64,000 nt of DNA. It comes from Rachycentron canadum (Eukaryota > Chordata > Actinopteri > Carangiformes > Rachycentridae). Positions 25,579 to 37,060 of this stretch are shown in pieces. The stretch covers positions 17,788,051 to 17,852,050 of the forward strand of contig CM076653.1 of assembly GCA_038496675.1 (NCBI GenBank), given 5' to 3'. Under the pieces are notes generated by a model. It did no database searches. It was given only the letters and a program-made list of their open reading frames with translations, and was not told the DNA's origin. The position numbers were made by a program, and so were the translations under genes. Every line of letters begins with the position of its first letter. Position 1 is the stretch's first letter.

Positions 25579-26254
25579 GTAAGTAGATCATTTTAGTTTC
25601 TTCTAACGTCATAATTTAATCATATATTACCCTTTGTTTCGTTTGTGTATTTTATTTAAATTATAGAATTTATTTTTTTAAATCATCTTGTCAGTATAGT
25701 TGCTTTTGATTCATAAGGATGGCTGTCAAGCTGGAGGTCATTAATGTACCTGCAGCAGTGATGATAACTGCAGGTCAGGGAGGGGTTGTGTATGTAGGTG
25801 TTGTGTGGCTGTTTGTGTAAGCAGCACAGTTGGTGCTTTTGTCCCCTGTGGAAGTAGGTGAAAGGGCCCCAGTGCTGAAGAGCAGCAACTGATCATGCTC
25901 ACCTCACATGCTCTTTTACATAGTCTCCATATTGATTGTCAAGTCAACATGCTGAGATGCTGAGGCATGCACATCTACTTACATTACATATGGAGCATTT
26001 TAATTTCACTGTGTTTATACCTTCCCAGTTTCATGTTGCAGGATTATGCTACAATAAAAACTACCCCCACCCCACCCTCAAATATTTGTCATAATGACAA
26101 AGCAAACATTTCTCTATGACAGCAGTATATAGAGCTCTATGATACAAATTTAGCTCAGGTGCCTCCCATTTCTTGCGACGTTACCACACCTTCAGTCATG
26201 ATATGAAAAGACACACCATTACATAAAATGGTGTCACAGCTGACACTGCAGGAC

Positions 26255-26760
26255 ACAGGAAAGACCTTTTACCTTTTGACCTGTGGAGATGGGAGATGTT
26301 CCCAGAGGACAACCGTCACTGCACTCCACCGATCTGGGCTTTATGGTAGACCATCTGGACAGTCTAAATATCATGTCTGGAGGAAACTAGACATGACAAA
26401 ATTTCTCTAAACAGAAACACAGGAGCTCTGGAGCTCAGCCAGAGGGACCATTGGGTTCTTGTTCACTGCTCTTACCAAGGCTCTATTCCCCTGGTTGCTC
26501 AGTTTGACTAAGTAACCAGTTCAGGAAAGAGCCATACCCAGATCTGAGCTTGAACTCAATCTCCTTTCTGAGCTCTGCAGGCAGTATCTTCCACCTCATG
26601 GCTTGGTTTTTCCTCTGATCTGTACTTTCTGCTGTGAGACCTTGAATACACAGGTGTGTGTCTTTCCAAATCATATCATTCAGCTGAATTGAACACAGGC
26701 GGACTCCAAACAAGGTAAAAACAAGATGATCAAGAGAAGTGGGAGGCAGCTGTGCTAAAT
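26255..26760. mobile_element. Rearranged relic of a second Tc1-like element (klf10 intron 1)
   Basis: The left part (about 26278-26405, plus sense) contains GGAGATGGGAGA...GACAACCGTCACTGCA...CTGGGCTTTATGGTAGA...CATGTCTGGAGGAAAC, which resembles the middle of a fish Tc1 transposase. The right part (about 26416-26760) reads in the opposite sense: its reverse complement contains AAGAACCCAATGGTC, CTGAGCTCCAGAG and AACCAAGCCATGAGGTGGAA. This belongs nearer the 5' side of the same family. The two pieces therefore lie head-to-head. Assigned from remembered consensus patterns; the ends are not defined. Confidence 0.65.
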
Positions 26761-27023
26761 TTGTCATAGTAAACCTTCTAAATACAATATATGGGAGGTA
26801 TTGATTGCAGATTGAAGGAAAAAAACTTCTCAATTTATCACATGAAGCTGTAACATAACAAAAATATCTGCACTGTAAATCCAGCGCAGTGACAACAATT
26901 ACATTAAAAAGTTCATTACAAGAGTGTATTGGGTGATTGAAAATGTATTATTTAAATCTAATAAGTGGACACCCCATAGTCTTGACTTGTGCTCATTTCT
27001 GCCCTTTGTATCAGTTTTACAGC

Positions 27024-28704
27024 ATGGACCTTGAGGCGCTCTACTCAGACATACAGAATGAATTCCAGCCTGCTCCCATGGGTGCAGGTGACATGGAGGC
27101 TGTTGAGGCTCTGGTGTCCATGACTAAGCACTGGAAAACCAGAAGCTTCAGGCTCAGACACTTCAGACCCCTGACTCCGTCTTCAGACTGCTCAGAGGAC
27201 GACTCTGCCCCCCCTGTGTCTGCTGTGCTGCAGAATTCTCCTTTGGTAAGTGACCCATATGGGCTGACATGGCTCTTCAGAAACCTAGAATATGGCTACA
27301 AAGGCTGATGTTTTTTTGAGCTTTAGTTCATTAATAAAAATACTGATAACTTTCCTTTCTTCTCAGTGTATGACACCACCATACAGCCCACCCCACTGTG
27401 AGGCCACCCGTCCACCCTCAGCAGGAACATTACATCAACTTACAGGAGCTGGAAGTCCAGCCTGGCAGCCAATAGAAGAGACTCAACTGTACACACAAAC
27501 TGCTGCTTCTCAGCAGAGGTTCCAGTGCACCAGTGTAATCCGCCACACTGCAGACGTCCAGTACTGCTGCTGCAGCTGCGTCCATCCTGTCTCAAAGAAA
27601 GACAAGAAAGCCACACACGCTCAAGTTCATACTAAAGACTCTAAAAGAGATTTGAACTTTGAAGATGGGCAGAACACTAGAGACTCTGAGAAGATTATTA
27701 TAACGCGGTCTGACTCTGCAGCCGCCACGCTACAAACACCTTTAACTGGGACTTTGCCAAATATGGCAAAGGACAGTCAGACCCAGATGAGACTTTCAGC
27801 CACAGATGATAAATCAGACACGCCTCAGTCTGTCTGCTCTGCTGTGTCTCCTGTGCACTGCCAGATACTTCCTGTCTCTTCTCATTCCACCACACAGAAA
27901 CATGTCACAGCCTCTGAGAGTCAGGGTCAACACCCGATACCTACAGCATCAGCAGTTCCAACTGTGCACACACAACAACAACAAGAGCAGCACAAACAAC
28001 AACATGCACTATTGCAACCACAGACCCAAGCAGCCTCTTCTGCCCAGCTCTTCCTCCTTGGGGGTCAGGTTGCAAAAGGCCCCCTAATGCTCCTTGTCTC
28101 TCAGCCGGCTGTGCCTACTCTGTACGTCCAGCCAGCGCTAGTGACACCTGGTGGCACCAAGTTACCAGCTATTGCCCCCGCACCCGGTCGTACCTTGGTG
28201 GAGCAAAGACAGAGCGCACTGCAGCCAGAGGTGTCCCGCGTACGCAGTCATGTCTGTCCCCGTGAGGACTGCAGCAAGACCTACTTCAAGAGCTCCCACC
28301 TCAAGGCCCACATGAGGACACACACAGGTAAGAGATGAAGGATATGAATACAAATTGTACTGGTAAGGTCAAGAAAGTCGATCAGTTTTAATTATGTAAA
28401 GAATTTCCACCTCCCTGTCTGTGTTGTACCAGGTGAGAAGCCCTTCAAATGTAAGTGGGAGGGCTGCGAGAGGCGATTCGCTCGTTCCGATGAGCTGTCT
28501 CGCCACCGACGAACCCACACGGGAGAGAAAAAGTTTGTCTGTCCCATGTGCCACAGCCGCTTCATGCGTAGCGACCACCTGGCCAAGCACGCCCGGCGAC
28601 ACATGGCAGCGAGGAGGATTCCCTGCTGGACATTAGGGATCACCCAGAACGTTGACCTCGCTGCCTCTACAACACCCAGTCTCTCTTCATCAAACTCCCT
28701 CTGA
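27024..28704 (+). CDS. klf10: klf10 (TIEG1), Kruppel-like zinc-finger transcription factor
   Basis: Coding exons 27024-27245, 27367-28327 and 28433-28704 join in phases 0 and 1 to give 484 aa, close to the 480 aa I recall for human KLF10. KLF10 is a TGF-beta-inducible nuclear factor that binds GC boxes and mostly represses. The N-terminus holds MEAVEALVSMT, the Sin3-interacting helix of the TIEG group, then RPLTPSSDCSEDD and TPPYSP. SVIRHTADVQ matches KLF10 better than KLF11. A Gln-rich stretch lies around 28000-28020. Three C2H2 fingers end the protein: CPREDC...HLKAHMRTH, split from the next finger by an intron in the HTGEKP linker; CKWEGC...ELSRHRRTH; and CPMC...HLAKHARRH. The mammalian MLNFGASLQQ start is not used; translation seems to begin at MDLEALYSD in exon 2. 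KLF11 is the alternative, less likely. Confidence 0.95.
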
Positions 28705-29558
28705 TGAAGAAAAAAGGACACCTAAGTACAAACTGTGAAATTTCAGGACTGGATGTGGCTGCGTCTCACAGCACAGGATCCTGTGCCTGATGTGTACACG
28801 TCACCAGTCAGCTCAACAGTTGCACAACGCTGCTGAACTTATAAGAAAATTAAATTTCATGTAAAGTCTTTGCTGCTTTGCTGTTGTTTAATAATTATAG
28901 TTGAGCAAGAACAAGGTAATGACACTGTAAAGAGACTTTGACTTACATTAAACCAAGCAATTACATTGTATCAAAAACAGTATTCTGTAATTTTTGCAAA
29001 TCATACTAAATGTACATTTAATATTCAGTGATATTTGACCAAAGAATGTTGCCCATTTCTCTTTTGTGCTATATGGAAATATATTTGTTATACAATTTTG
29101 CACAATGTTGTTTTCTTGGATGAAAACTAGAATTCTTCATTAAACTAGATCACATTTTTTTCTGATGTGATGATTTCTTTATACCCCAGTTACTCCTGGC
29201 ATTGAAGTGATCTATATCTGGATAAGATAAGATGGATACAATTTCTGTTAATGCCTGTACATGTACAAGTGCACCCTGCATGTACACTTGCAGGCTCAGA
29301 GAACGGATGGCATTACTCAGATAACATTTCACATCACATGCACTGACACTGCATAGCCTTAGAATAACTTATTCAGTAGTTTCTAAATGCTTTTGACCCC
29401 TGTAGATCTAGATCCTCAATCCAAATCCCCTTCAGCCTGTGGTCTCATCAGGATGAGAATTGGATTACTAAACTACAGAGACAGAGGGCTATCTATTATT
29501 TAGCTTTGTCTGCACAACAGCAGCAGTGTACATTTATGGCACATTTATGTATATGTAG

Positions 29559-29564
29559 AATAAA
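29559..29564 (+). terminator. klf10: klf10 poly(A) signal
   Basis: AATAAA about 855 bases after the klf10 stop, implying a 3' UTR of roughly 0.87 kb. An ATTAAA at 28849-28854 could serve as a proximal alternative. Confidence 0.6.
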
Positions 29565-29602
29565 ACACAGAGCCAGTGATTCACAGTCCAGTCAATGAGG
29601 TG

Positions 29603-29608
29603 TTTATT
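29603..29608 (-). terminator. azin1: azin1 poly(A) signal
   Basis: TTTATT on the plus strand is AATAAA on the azin1 strand, about 1.12 kb beyond the azin1 stop codon. Cleavage 10-30 bases on would fall at about 29573-29593, exactly where klf10 transcripts from the opposite strand should also end. Confidence 0.6.
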
Positions 29609-30728
29609 TCTTTTCATGTTGACAAGCACAGCTAGAAGTTAATAAAAGGCAAACACCTGATAGTTCATCATGCCTTACACACAGACTGGAGGACAACTTC
29701 ACAAATATAATACACGCTTGCAGAGTCAGAAAAGGTTTTAATATTTTTTCAACGGTCATAAATGTTGGAAAAATATTAAATATGACAGAAATAGTAAGAA
29801 AGAATTATAGCATCTTAAATAATGCTTTCTCAAAAAAAAAAAATCCACATCAGCTGATTTCATTATCCATCAACACTTCCCTTGTTCCATCTGCAGCACA
29901 TGCTGTTTAACAAACCTGCTTCACCGTGTTGTGGCACCTGCCGCTTCTTCACTAGTCTGGGAGCGAGATACTCAGCCTCTTAGAGAAACACTCAAACACA
30001 GTTTACTGGTGAACACTGAGCCATTAGGCTTCCAACCACACCAGAGCAGATGGCACTACTCATTTTTCCAGGAGGTTCATGGCGACACTGCACATCCATC
30101 ACACTGGGCTCGTTTACTGCATCAAACAGATGAGTAAATGCACGTACGTAAGCAGCAATGCAGTGCTGCAAGCCTCCAGTTTAAAACACTGAGAAAGACA
30201 ATGTAGTTTAAATGTAATAATGGAATCAAGCTTGTATCACACAAAATAAACCATACAACCAATTAAAATGATAAAAAACACATCTTTGAGGCAAAGCAGC
30301 CCACCAGGTCTCAGATTGTGTTTCTGTTTAAATACACTGCTTCACTCTGGGATAGATATCTTACTTTACAGGACTGGCAGCAGCAATGGAGAAATAGATA
30401 ATACATTTGTCAAATATAGTTATTGTCATTATATGTCTATGAGTGTAAACTGTAATGCCATGGGATGCCCAAAGCAAAGGGAAGAATGCATCTGTCATTT
30501 TGGAGTCATCCATTTTGTTGCATACTAATTACCAGCTACTGGGGTTTTCCAGGTCTAATCACATAATACACTGTGCATTGGGGATTGTGAGATGAATTCA
30601 ATCTGGTCCCAGCAATTTCAAGCTCTATCTGCACTGTTAGTTCAGTTCATCCCAGTGGAATGTAGACCAGGGGAAGCTAGCAGCAGAAACCAGTAAAGGA
30701 AGTGAAAGCCTTCCTGGTCTCATGATTG

Positions 30729-33700
30729 CTAAGCTGGGACAGAGAGTGCAGCCTCTGTTTGGCAGGAATTGAGGAAATAAGGGACCAATGAGAAGTTCTT
30801 CAGTGTAGCCTCATGGGTGACCCCAGTGTCCTGCATCTCAAACCTGAAAAATAAAGCGGAGTCAACTTCAACTGCAAAGGAAACATGGTTTCTTTCAAAT
30901 TAAGATCTTTGCAATGCAAAAATATGCCACCTGTCCTTACCAGTCTCTGGAGGATATGACATAGTATACAGGAGGTGGGGGTGAGTCAGTGGCGGTGCAG
31001 AGCGGCTGACCCAGACTGTAGGCCCCAGCATGGGTGAACATGAGCCAGTCTCCAATGTTGAGCTCAGGTAACAAACAGTGCTCCACCACCTGGTCCAGGT
31101 CGTCTCCAGAGGGACCCCACAGGCTGCTGCTGAACACTGGAGCATCCAGAGAGGTGTTCTGATAAAACACAAAAGAGACGATCTGTTTGTACATATATCA
31201 CAACAACCTTGAGTTGAAAAATAAACATAATTAATAAATGCTAAGCTTAATTTAATTTTCGCCATTTTAATTCACTTTATACAAGACAATGCATTATGTG
31301 AATCATCTTGATGATTTAATATTTGGTAAATAATTTACACTGAACCAGCCTGTGTAAATAAAGGTTGAATGTCTTTTATGTCTTTCATGTTATGGGCCAG
31401 AGAATGTTTTAGACCAACCGTGTGAACAGATGGAGCAGCAATCAGTGCTTCAGAGAGTTTGCTGGCAAATGATCCATACACTCCCTCGTTCATGTAGTAC
31501 TGAAACTCTGGCTCATCGTTCGGAGATGGATCATCTGTACAGAGAGACACACAACATTTATTAGAGTGTAGCAGATTTATTTTTAAACTTGTTTATATTT
31601 ACCAGTTGCAACAGTACAGTATTATTTTCACTGTGTGAGTCTCTCTCATCGTGGCAAAATCTGGTCCTAGAGACATTTACTGAAGCAGAACTACCACAGA
31701 GGCAGTTTTGCTTTGGGAGGTGTTTATGGATGGATTTTTGTTGATGGGCATCATGGTTAGTGTGATCCCATTACAAGATGGTCTTTTGTTTATTAACTAT
31801 TACAGTCTGCGACTCACATTTGTGTAGTTCTCTCACTGCAGCTGGGTTAACATTATTTTATCTTCTCTCATATTACAAACATATACCTCATTGTTTTTCA
31901 GTCATGAGCCTATGGAAGGAATATCAGTCCACTGACCATGGGCCTGGTCCTGGCGATCTCGTGCCACCAACTCCTTGGAGATGATGTTAACAGCCAGGGT
32001 GAAAGCAGAGGACACAAAGAAGCTGCCGGGCTCAGCAATGATGGAAACCCCAGTAGAGGGAGGGAAGTACAGGTCCACCATAGACATGATGGCAGTATTA
32101 ATCTGCAGAAAAAAAATTTTGATGGTAAAAAGTAGGAACCAAAATAGGTAGAATTCAAAAATTCTGATTTAAAACATTATAATTAATAAATGCATTGACA
32201 ACAGTGCATCCTATGGCTGGGGAACAATATAAAATAATTTCCAATAACAATGATTTTGTTGTCAATATTTGAAAATAATGTATTTCAGATGCAGCAGAAG
32301 TGACACTGTGGTGTCCACTTTAAACATGGACAAAGGATAAAACCAAATCCACATAGCACATTTCTCAGTCTGTTTTATTTAAATTATATTATAGATTATA
32401 CTCCACTGCTAATTCATCCTTAATGTCATATGACGAGCAGATAGAAATGCACTGACCTGCTCCAGCTCAGTCTCAGAGCCACTGAAGCCGCCTCCAATGT
32501 CAAGGATTTTCATGTTGAAGCCAATTTCCTCCTGGAGGCAGAAAAAAGCTTGTAAATGTGAAACCAAAACACAAGTGATTACCAAAGCACTGAGTGTTTC
32601 TGGAGAGATTACAAGTGCCCAAAAGCCAACAGTGAGTAATGTAAGGTAATAAAAACATTACTTACTCCCATATCAAAGACACAGCGGGCATCAGAGATGG
32701 CATGAACATACACCTGGTCATCTTCACAGGAGCTGGAGATGTGAGACCTGTGGGGTAGAGGAGTGAGGCTTTAACTGTTAATTTAACAACTTAACAAGAG
32801 ACATTTTATTTTGTAGACTGTTGGGTGGTTAATTCAAGAGAGAGTTGCTGTAATCTTTGCTTTTTGTATACTTCACTTTTCTTAAAACTGCTTTATAACC
32901 TGGAGGGTTTCATTCAAGGAATTTTCATTGATATTTCCCAGTCCAGTTTCCTTAAATTCAAGGAACCAACATGGTATAGTTTGAGACACAGGATGGATGG
33001 CCCACTAAGATTTCTTTTGATACTGAGAACCAGCAGGATATAAAGAAGCTCACAAACAATTAAAGAGAGTCTATTTATGCTGTGTTAGAGGGATGGCAGA
33101 CTATGTGGTCTCTTGCACACAGCCCTGTTTGCCTTAAATCAGCCTTAATATGTATTTTTAATGTAAAAACATTTATTATTGCAATGAATATATAAATTTA
33201 AGCAATTTCTAATGTCTATTTATGTATTCTATGTTGTCTATTTAGGTTATTTTCAAAAGCCATCCTTAATTTTTTCCCCCTAAAATATCACAAACAAGGA
33301 TATGTGAGCCACTCACAGTGCATTTCTGCAGACCTCACCTGACGCCTACAACCTGCACTCCCAGCTCCTTCGCTCTCTCCAGCAGATGTCTGCAGTCCTT
33401 CAGGGAACAGCCAAACGTCATGCTGATCTCATCGTCTAGGCTAGACACTTCTGTTGATACCTGCAGCAGCAGCCTAAATTAACACAGGAAACAAACACAA
33501 AGAACATTGGTAACTGTTTTGCTGAAAGAGAAAATAATCCAGATGAGTTATATTAAGAAACGGATATTGAATCATAAAATATCTGCCACCAAGACAGAAC
33601 AATACTAAGTAACACATAGTAATTAACAACTGATGACAAAGTCAATTATCAAAGAATGTAGAAATAGCCCTTTTCAAGTCACATGATCACTGGCACTCGG

Positions 33701-34759
33701 ACAAAAACAATCAAGCACTTACTTGGCATTGGGGTGGCAGCGGGAAATCTTGCGTAGCTCTGCTTCATTATCACACACAAGGAGGTCAATGCCATTCTTA
33801 GCAGCATATTTAATCTGGGAAACCTGTTTGCAAACACCACTGTAGATGATATCTTCAGAGGCAATGCCATGGCTCTGCACCAGCTCAAGTTCAGACTGAA
33901 AGAGAAACAAAGACAAAGACAGAATAGTAAACCATGACTATACAGTATGTGGGTCAGTGAACATTCATCATGTCATGTCCATCCTGCGTGGTTTACCAGA
34001 AACAAAATAGACAATAAACAGTATTTAAAAGGTGAGCATTTAGATAGACTGACCACTTGGTGGTGCTTTATAATTATTCTACAGCTTGTGAACCAAGAGC
34101 TGTGGAATATTATTCCACATAAATGTACTAGTCCTTGCTCAGAGGTCCAGATTTAGGAGGACCCTGTGAAATGAATGTAGTAAAGTCCTTTAAAAGACTT
34201 CTTCACTGCTGATACATACTGCGATTCTGATCATTGTCAGCAGAGTCTTTAACTGACAACAGTGATCTAATATGTGTCTGAGACAGTACCTTATTGGTGC
34301 ATATGAATCCAGTGCCAAGAGCAGCAAGAACTTCAATAACAGCTGGACTGCTGTTGCATCTGACAGTGTAGTAGGGTCGAATTTGGGTCATGTGTGTCCG
34401 CCAGCGAACATGTTGCCTCATTAAGACCCCAAGGTCTGCTACAAAGAACGCATTCTTCTCAGACTGAAGAGGAAGGACACATATATGTACATAAGTCAGA
34501 AATACGTACACACTGCAAGCTTTGAACCATGTGTTTGTGTGTAAAATCACAACAGATAACAAGCCATGCAACACAATACAACAGGTGTTTTAGAAAATTA
34601 TAAAACACTCAGAAGTCCAGGTTAATGTGCACATGTTGCAATACTAAAACTCCTTACCAGTGTTTGTTCATAGATGTGGTTATCAATCACGTCACAGAGC
34701 ACTGTGCCTCCCTCCAATAGGCCAACAGAATACTGTGGTTCATCAGCAATACCTTTCAT
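30729..34759 (-). CDS. azin1: azin1, antizyme inhibitor 1
   Basis: Ten coding exons in transcript order: 34658-34759, 34290-34463, 33723-33895, 33339-33473, 32666-32747, 32457-32531, 31937-32102, 31419-31534, 30941-31158, 30729-30843. Phases agree at every junction and give 451 aa (human about 448). AZIN1 is an enzymatically dead homologue of ornithine decarboxylase. It binds antizyme, freeing ODC and raising polyamine levels. The ODC fold is plain: PYYTVRCN, YAAKNGIDLLVCDNEAEL, LDIGGGFSGSE, AFTLAVNII, NEGVYGSFASKLSEAL and WGPSGDDLD. Three catalytic positions are changed: the PLP-lysine equivalent is Arg69, the phosphate-binding Arg is Ser274 and the catalytic Cys is Gly359. The tail DWFEMQDTGVTHEATLKNF matches AZIN1 and lacks the long ODC degradation tail. 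The donor of exon 31419-31534 is the weak GTTGGT. ODC1 itself is excluded by these residues. Confidence 0.95.
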
Positions 34760-36053
34760 CCTCTCAACCGTTTTCCTCTAATCCAACAGGCATAAAGAAT
34801 GTGGCTAATCTGAAATGGTCTTGTTCACTCACTCTCGAGCCCCTGGGGTCCTAGACTTTTGCAACAATCTGTACAAGAAAAAGACAAAAAAGTCAACATG
34901 AAGTTCAATAAGCAAAATAATTGAGGCATATTTGGAAAACAGGCAGTACATATTTAATTACATTACCCAACTCTCATTTATTCATTAGCTAGAAGCTTAA
35001 CCCCCCCAATCAACAAATCATTTTCAGTGAGCATCCAATCAGAGCACAGAACAGGTTTCATGTTATGGGACAGCTTTGTGGGAGAGGCCTATTCTTCTGA
35101 AAAGCCGCTGTGAAAACACAGAGTCTGGGGCACAGGGTTCATTTACTTTACCATCAATTACTCCCAAAAAACACCATTAATCCGTGAGCTAGTGACCCGT
35201 AAAGGCTCTTTTACATGGCATTAAGCAAGGTACAATACTGTCTGTGCCCATGTCACAACTTTACTTTCAATAATGTTGCACATACATTAGAGATGCACAG
35301 TAGTGACTAGACCAGATCTGAAATGACTGGTTTTGGGGGGTTAAATGGGGAGACTGAACAATGTGCCTAGAAAGACTGCTGTGCAGTGGACTACTATGAC
35401 AAGGCTGATACAAAAAAAAAAAAGACTAGACAGAAGGACAGGGTACATTTAAAATGCCTCTTTGATTTCACTGTGAAAGACAATTAAATTACTGCAAATA
35501 CAGAGGAAATTTGAACATTCAAATGACTGACTAAGTTCTGAAACACATACTAATTAAAGTTGGGAGAAGGTTCAACCGTGTCATTTCTTTAACAATCAAC
35601 CATGACTTTATGTAACTTGGAAAATGCTTAACTCACTCGTGCCACCCCCTCATGAAAAAAGTGATGACATTAATGGGTGTATAAATGTACATTTCACATA
35701 TTAGCAGGATTAATGTTTTTTCTTTACTGAAGCTAAATCGTAGCAAGAGAACGACTGCAGATAAAAATCAGTCAAACCACAGTGTCCTGTTGTTTTAATA
35801 GAAGTGCTGGAAATAGATCTGAAATAGCCTGTTTGTGATTTATCTGGGACATGCTATTTATTAATACACCCGTTTATTACTCTTGTCAAGAGTTTCAGTG
35901 AAGCCATTTGTCACAATGTGTTTATATTTCTTAATGCAAACAGTCACAAAAGAAAACACACCTTTGATTGCAAATGTTATGCTATGAGAATATACATTCA
36001 CAAGGCAATCAAGGAGATACTTTGATTCTTCACTTCACACCTCACTTACTCAC

Positions 36054-36175
36054 ATGGATAAGTCCAGGGATGAACTTGTCCACTATCAGCTAGGATCCCA
36101 AGGTGGCTCGGCGTTGAAGTCAAATGACTCTCGGTATAGAGCTGCCCCTAAATCCTCAGGATAGTTGTTGTACAC
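36054..36175 (-). other. azin1: azin1 5' leader exon 2
   Basis: An exon with a TGCAG acceptor and a GTGAGT donor, carrying most of the uCC and 32 bases after its stop. The next exon starts about 34777 and reaches the main ATG at 34759. A possible tiny extra leader exon near 34831-34854 (AG on one side, GTGAGT on the other) is uncertain. Confidence 0.8.
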
Positions 36176-36949
36176 CTGCAAGGGGACACACAAGGACAGG
36201 ACGCACAGGAATCAGTCACTGATAAAGAAACAAGTCTGACGAAGAGAGCAACTGTTTCTCCACATGCTACAGTCTACCTTAACACTTATCCCATGATCAA
36301 TCAAATGTCTGAAGTGACACAGGAAACACTGGTATGAAGATGAGCAGGCAAAATGAGTGTTAGGGGTTAGGGTCAGCATGGGCGTTGCACATTGGTATAG
36401 ACAAAATATTTTAATGGTTTATTTTTGAAAGTGGGACATTATTCCCTGTGTCATTGTTTTCTTAAGTTTGAAATATGGCTTATTTGTAAATTGGATTGTT
36501 TATCATTATATAATAAAACTGATGCAATCATGACAAGCAGAATCACTGCTACGTTAAGTAACAGCAAACGGCATTTTTACACGCTTCCTCATCTTGAAAG
36601 GCCAAATACCACACCACCTGTTACTAATGCAAATTCATATTTAACACGTCTCACTTCAGTTCCCTTGCGCGCTCTTGTATTCATTGATAACGTTAAGCGT
36701 TAGCTGGCTACCTAGCAACATACAATGTAAATATTGTTGTACGTGAATCTGTCGTTAATATTTGAGTAATAATGCTTCTATTATGTTATCTTAAATTTAT
36801 TATAGCCAGCTCTTAAAGCTTACGCTACGTTATCTGGCTAATTTGACAGCATGCTAATTAGCAAGCTAACAACGCGGTTAGCTAACGTTACTTACGTCTG
36901 CTGAAAACCCAAAAGAGGGGACAGAACGCTTTTTCTTTTTAGGCGGAAT
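36086..36949 (-). promoter_or_regulatory. azin1: azin1 upstream conserved coding region (uCC), AUU-initiated, spliced
   Basis: Two non-coding azin1 leader exons, the first ending at 36896 (GTAAGT donor) and the second 36054-36175, join into an open frame of 47 codons. It starts with ATT at 36949 (context AAAATTC), runs through 36896, continues at 36175 as VYNNYPEDLGAALYRES and ends with EPPWDPS before TGA at 36086-36088. A TAA seven codons upstream of the ATT, with no in-frame ATG between, means initiation must be non-AUG. Established work on antizyme inhibitor mRNAs describes a near-cognate-initiated uCC ending in PPW: high polyamine stalls ribosomes at PPW, queues form, uCC initiation rises and AZIN1 synthesis falls. 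All expected parts are visible here. Confidence 0.9.
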
Positions 36950-37060
36950 TTTTAAAGAGTGGTGGGGTTACAAAAGGAAAAACGGGTAACTGCCATGGAC
37001 GTGGGGGAACAGGCCGACTTTTTGTTTGGGTGCGAGCTACTACGGATCATTTACAACGAC
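36896..37060 (-). promoter_or_regulatory. azin1: azin1 first exon and core promoter
   Basis: The first leader exon ends at 36896. Its 5' limit is not visible; it must include 36949 for the uCC to be translated. Just upstream of the uCC there is a short ATG frame on the same strand (36993 to about 36950, MAVTRFSF...) that ends two bases before the uCC ATT. Whether it is in the mRNA depends on the transcription start. Confidence 0.5.

Noticed and set aside
27024..28704. Identification as klf11
   Set aside because: SVIRHTADVQ, TPPYSP context and the neighbourhood of ubr5 and azin1 fit klf10 better, although the zinc fingers alone would not decide.
30729..34759. Identification as ornithine decarboxylase (odc1)
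   Set aside because: PLP lysine, phosphate-binding Arg and catalytic Cys are all replaced, the C-terminus is AZIN1-like and the leader carries the AZIN1 uCC.
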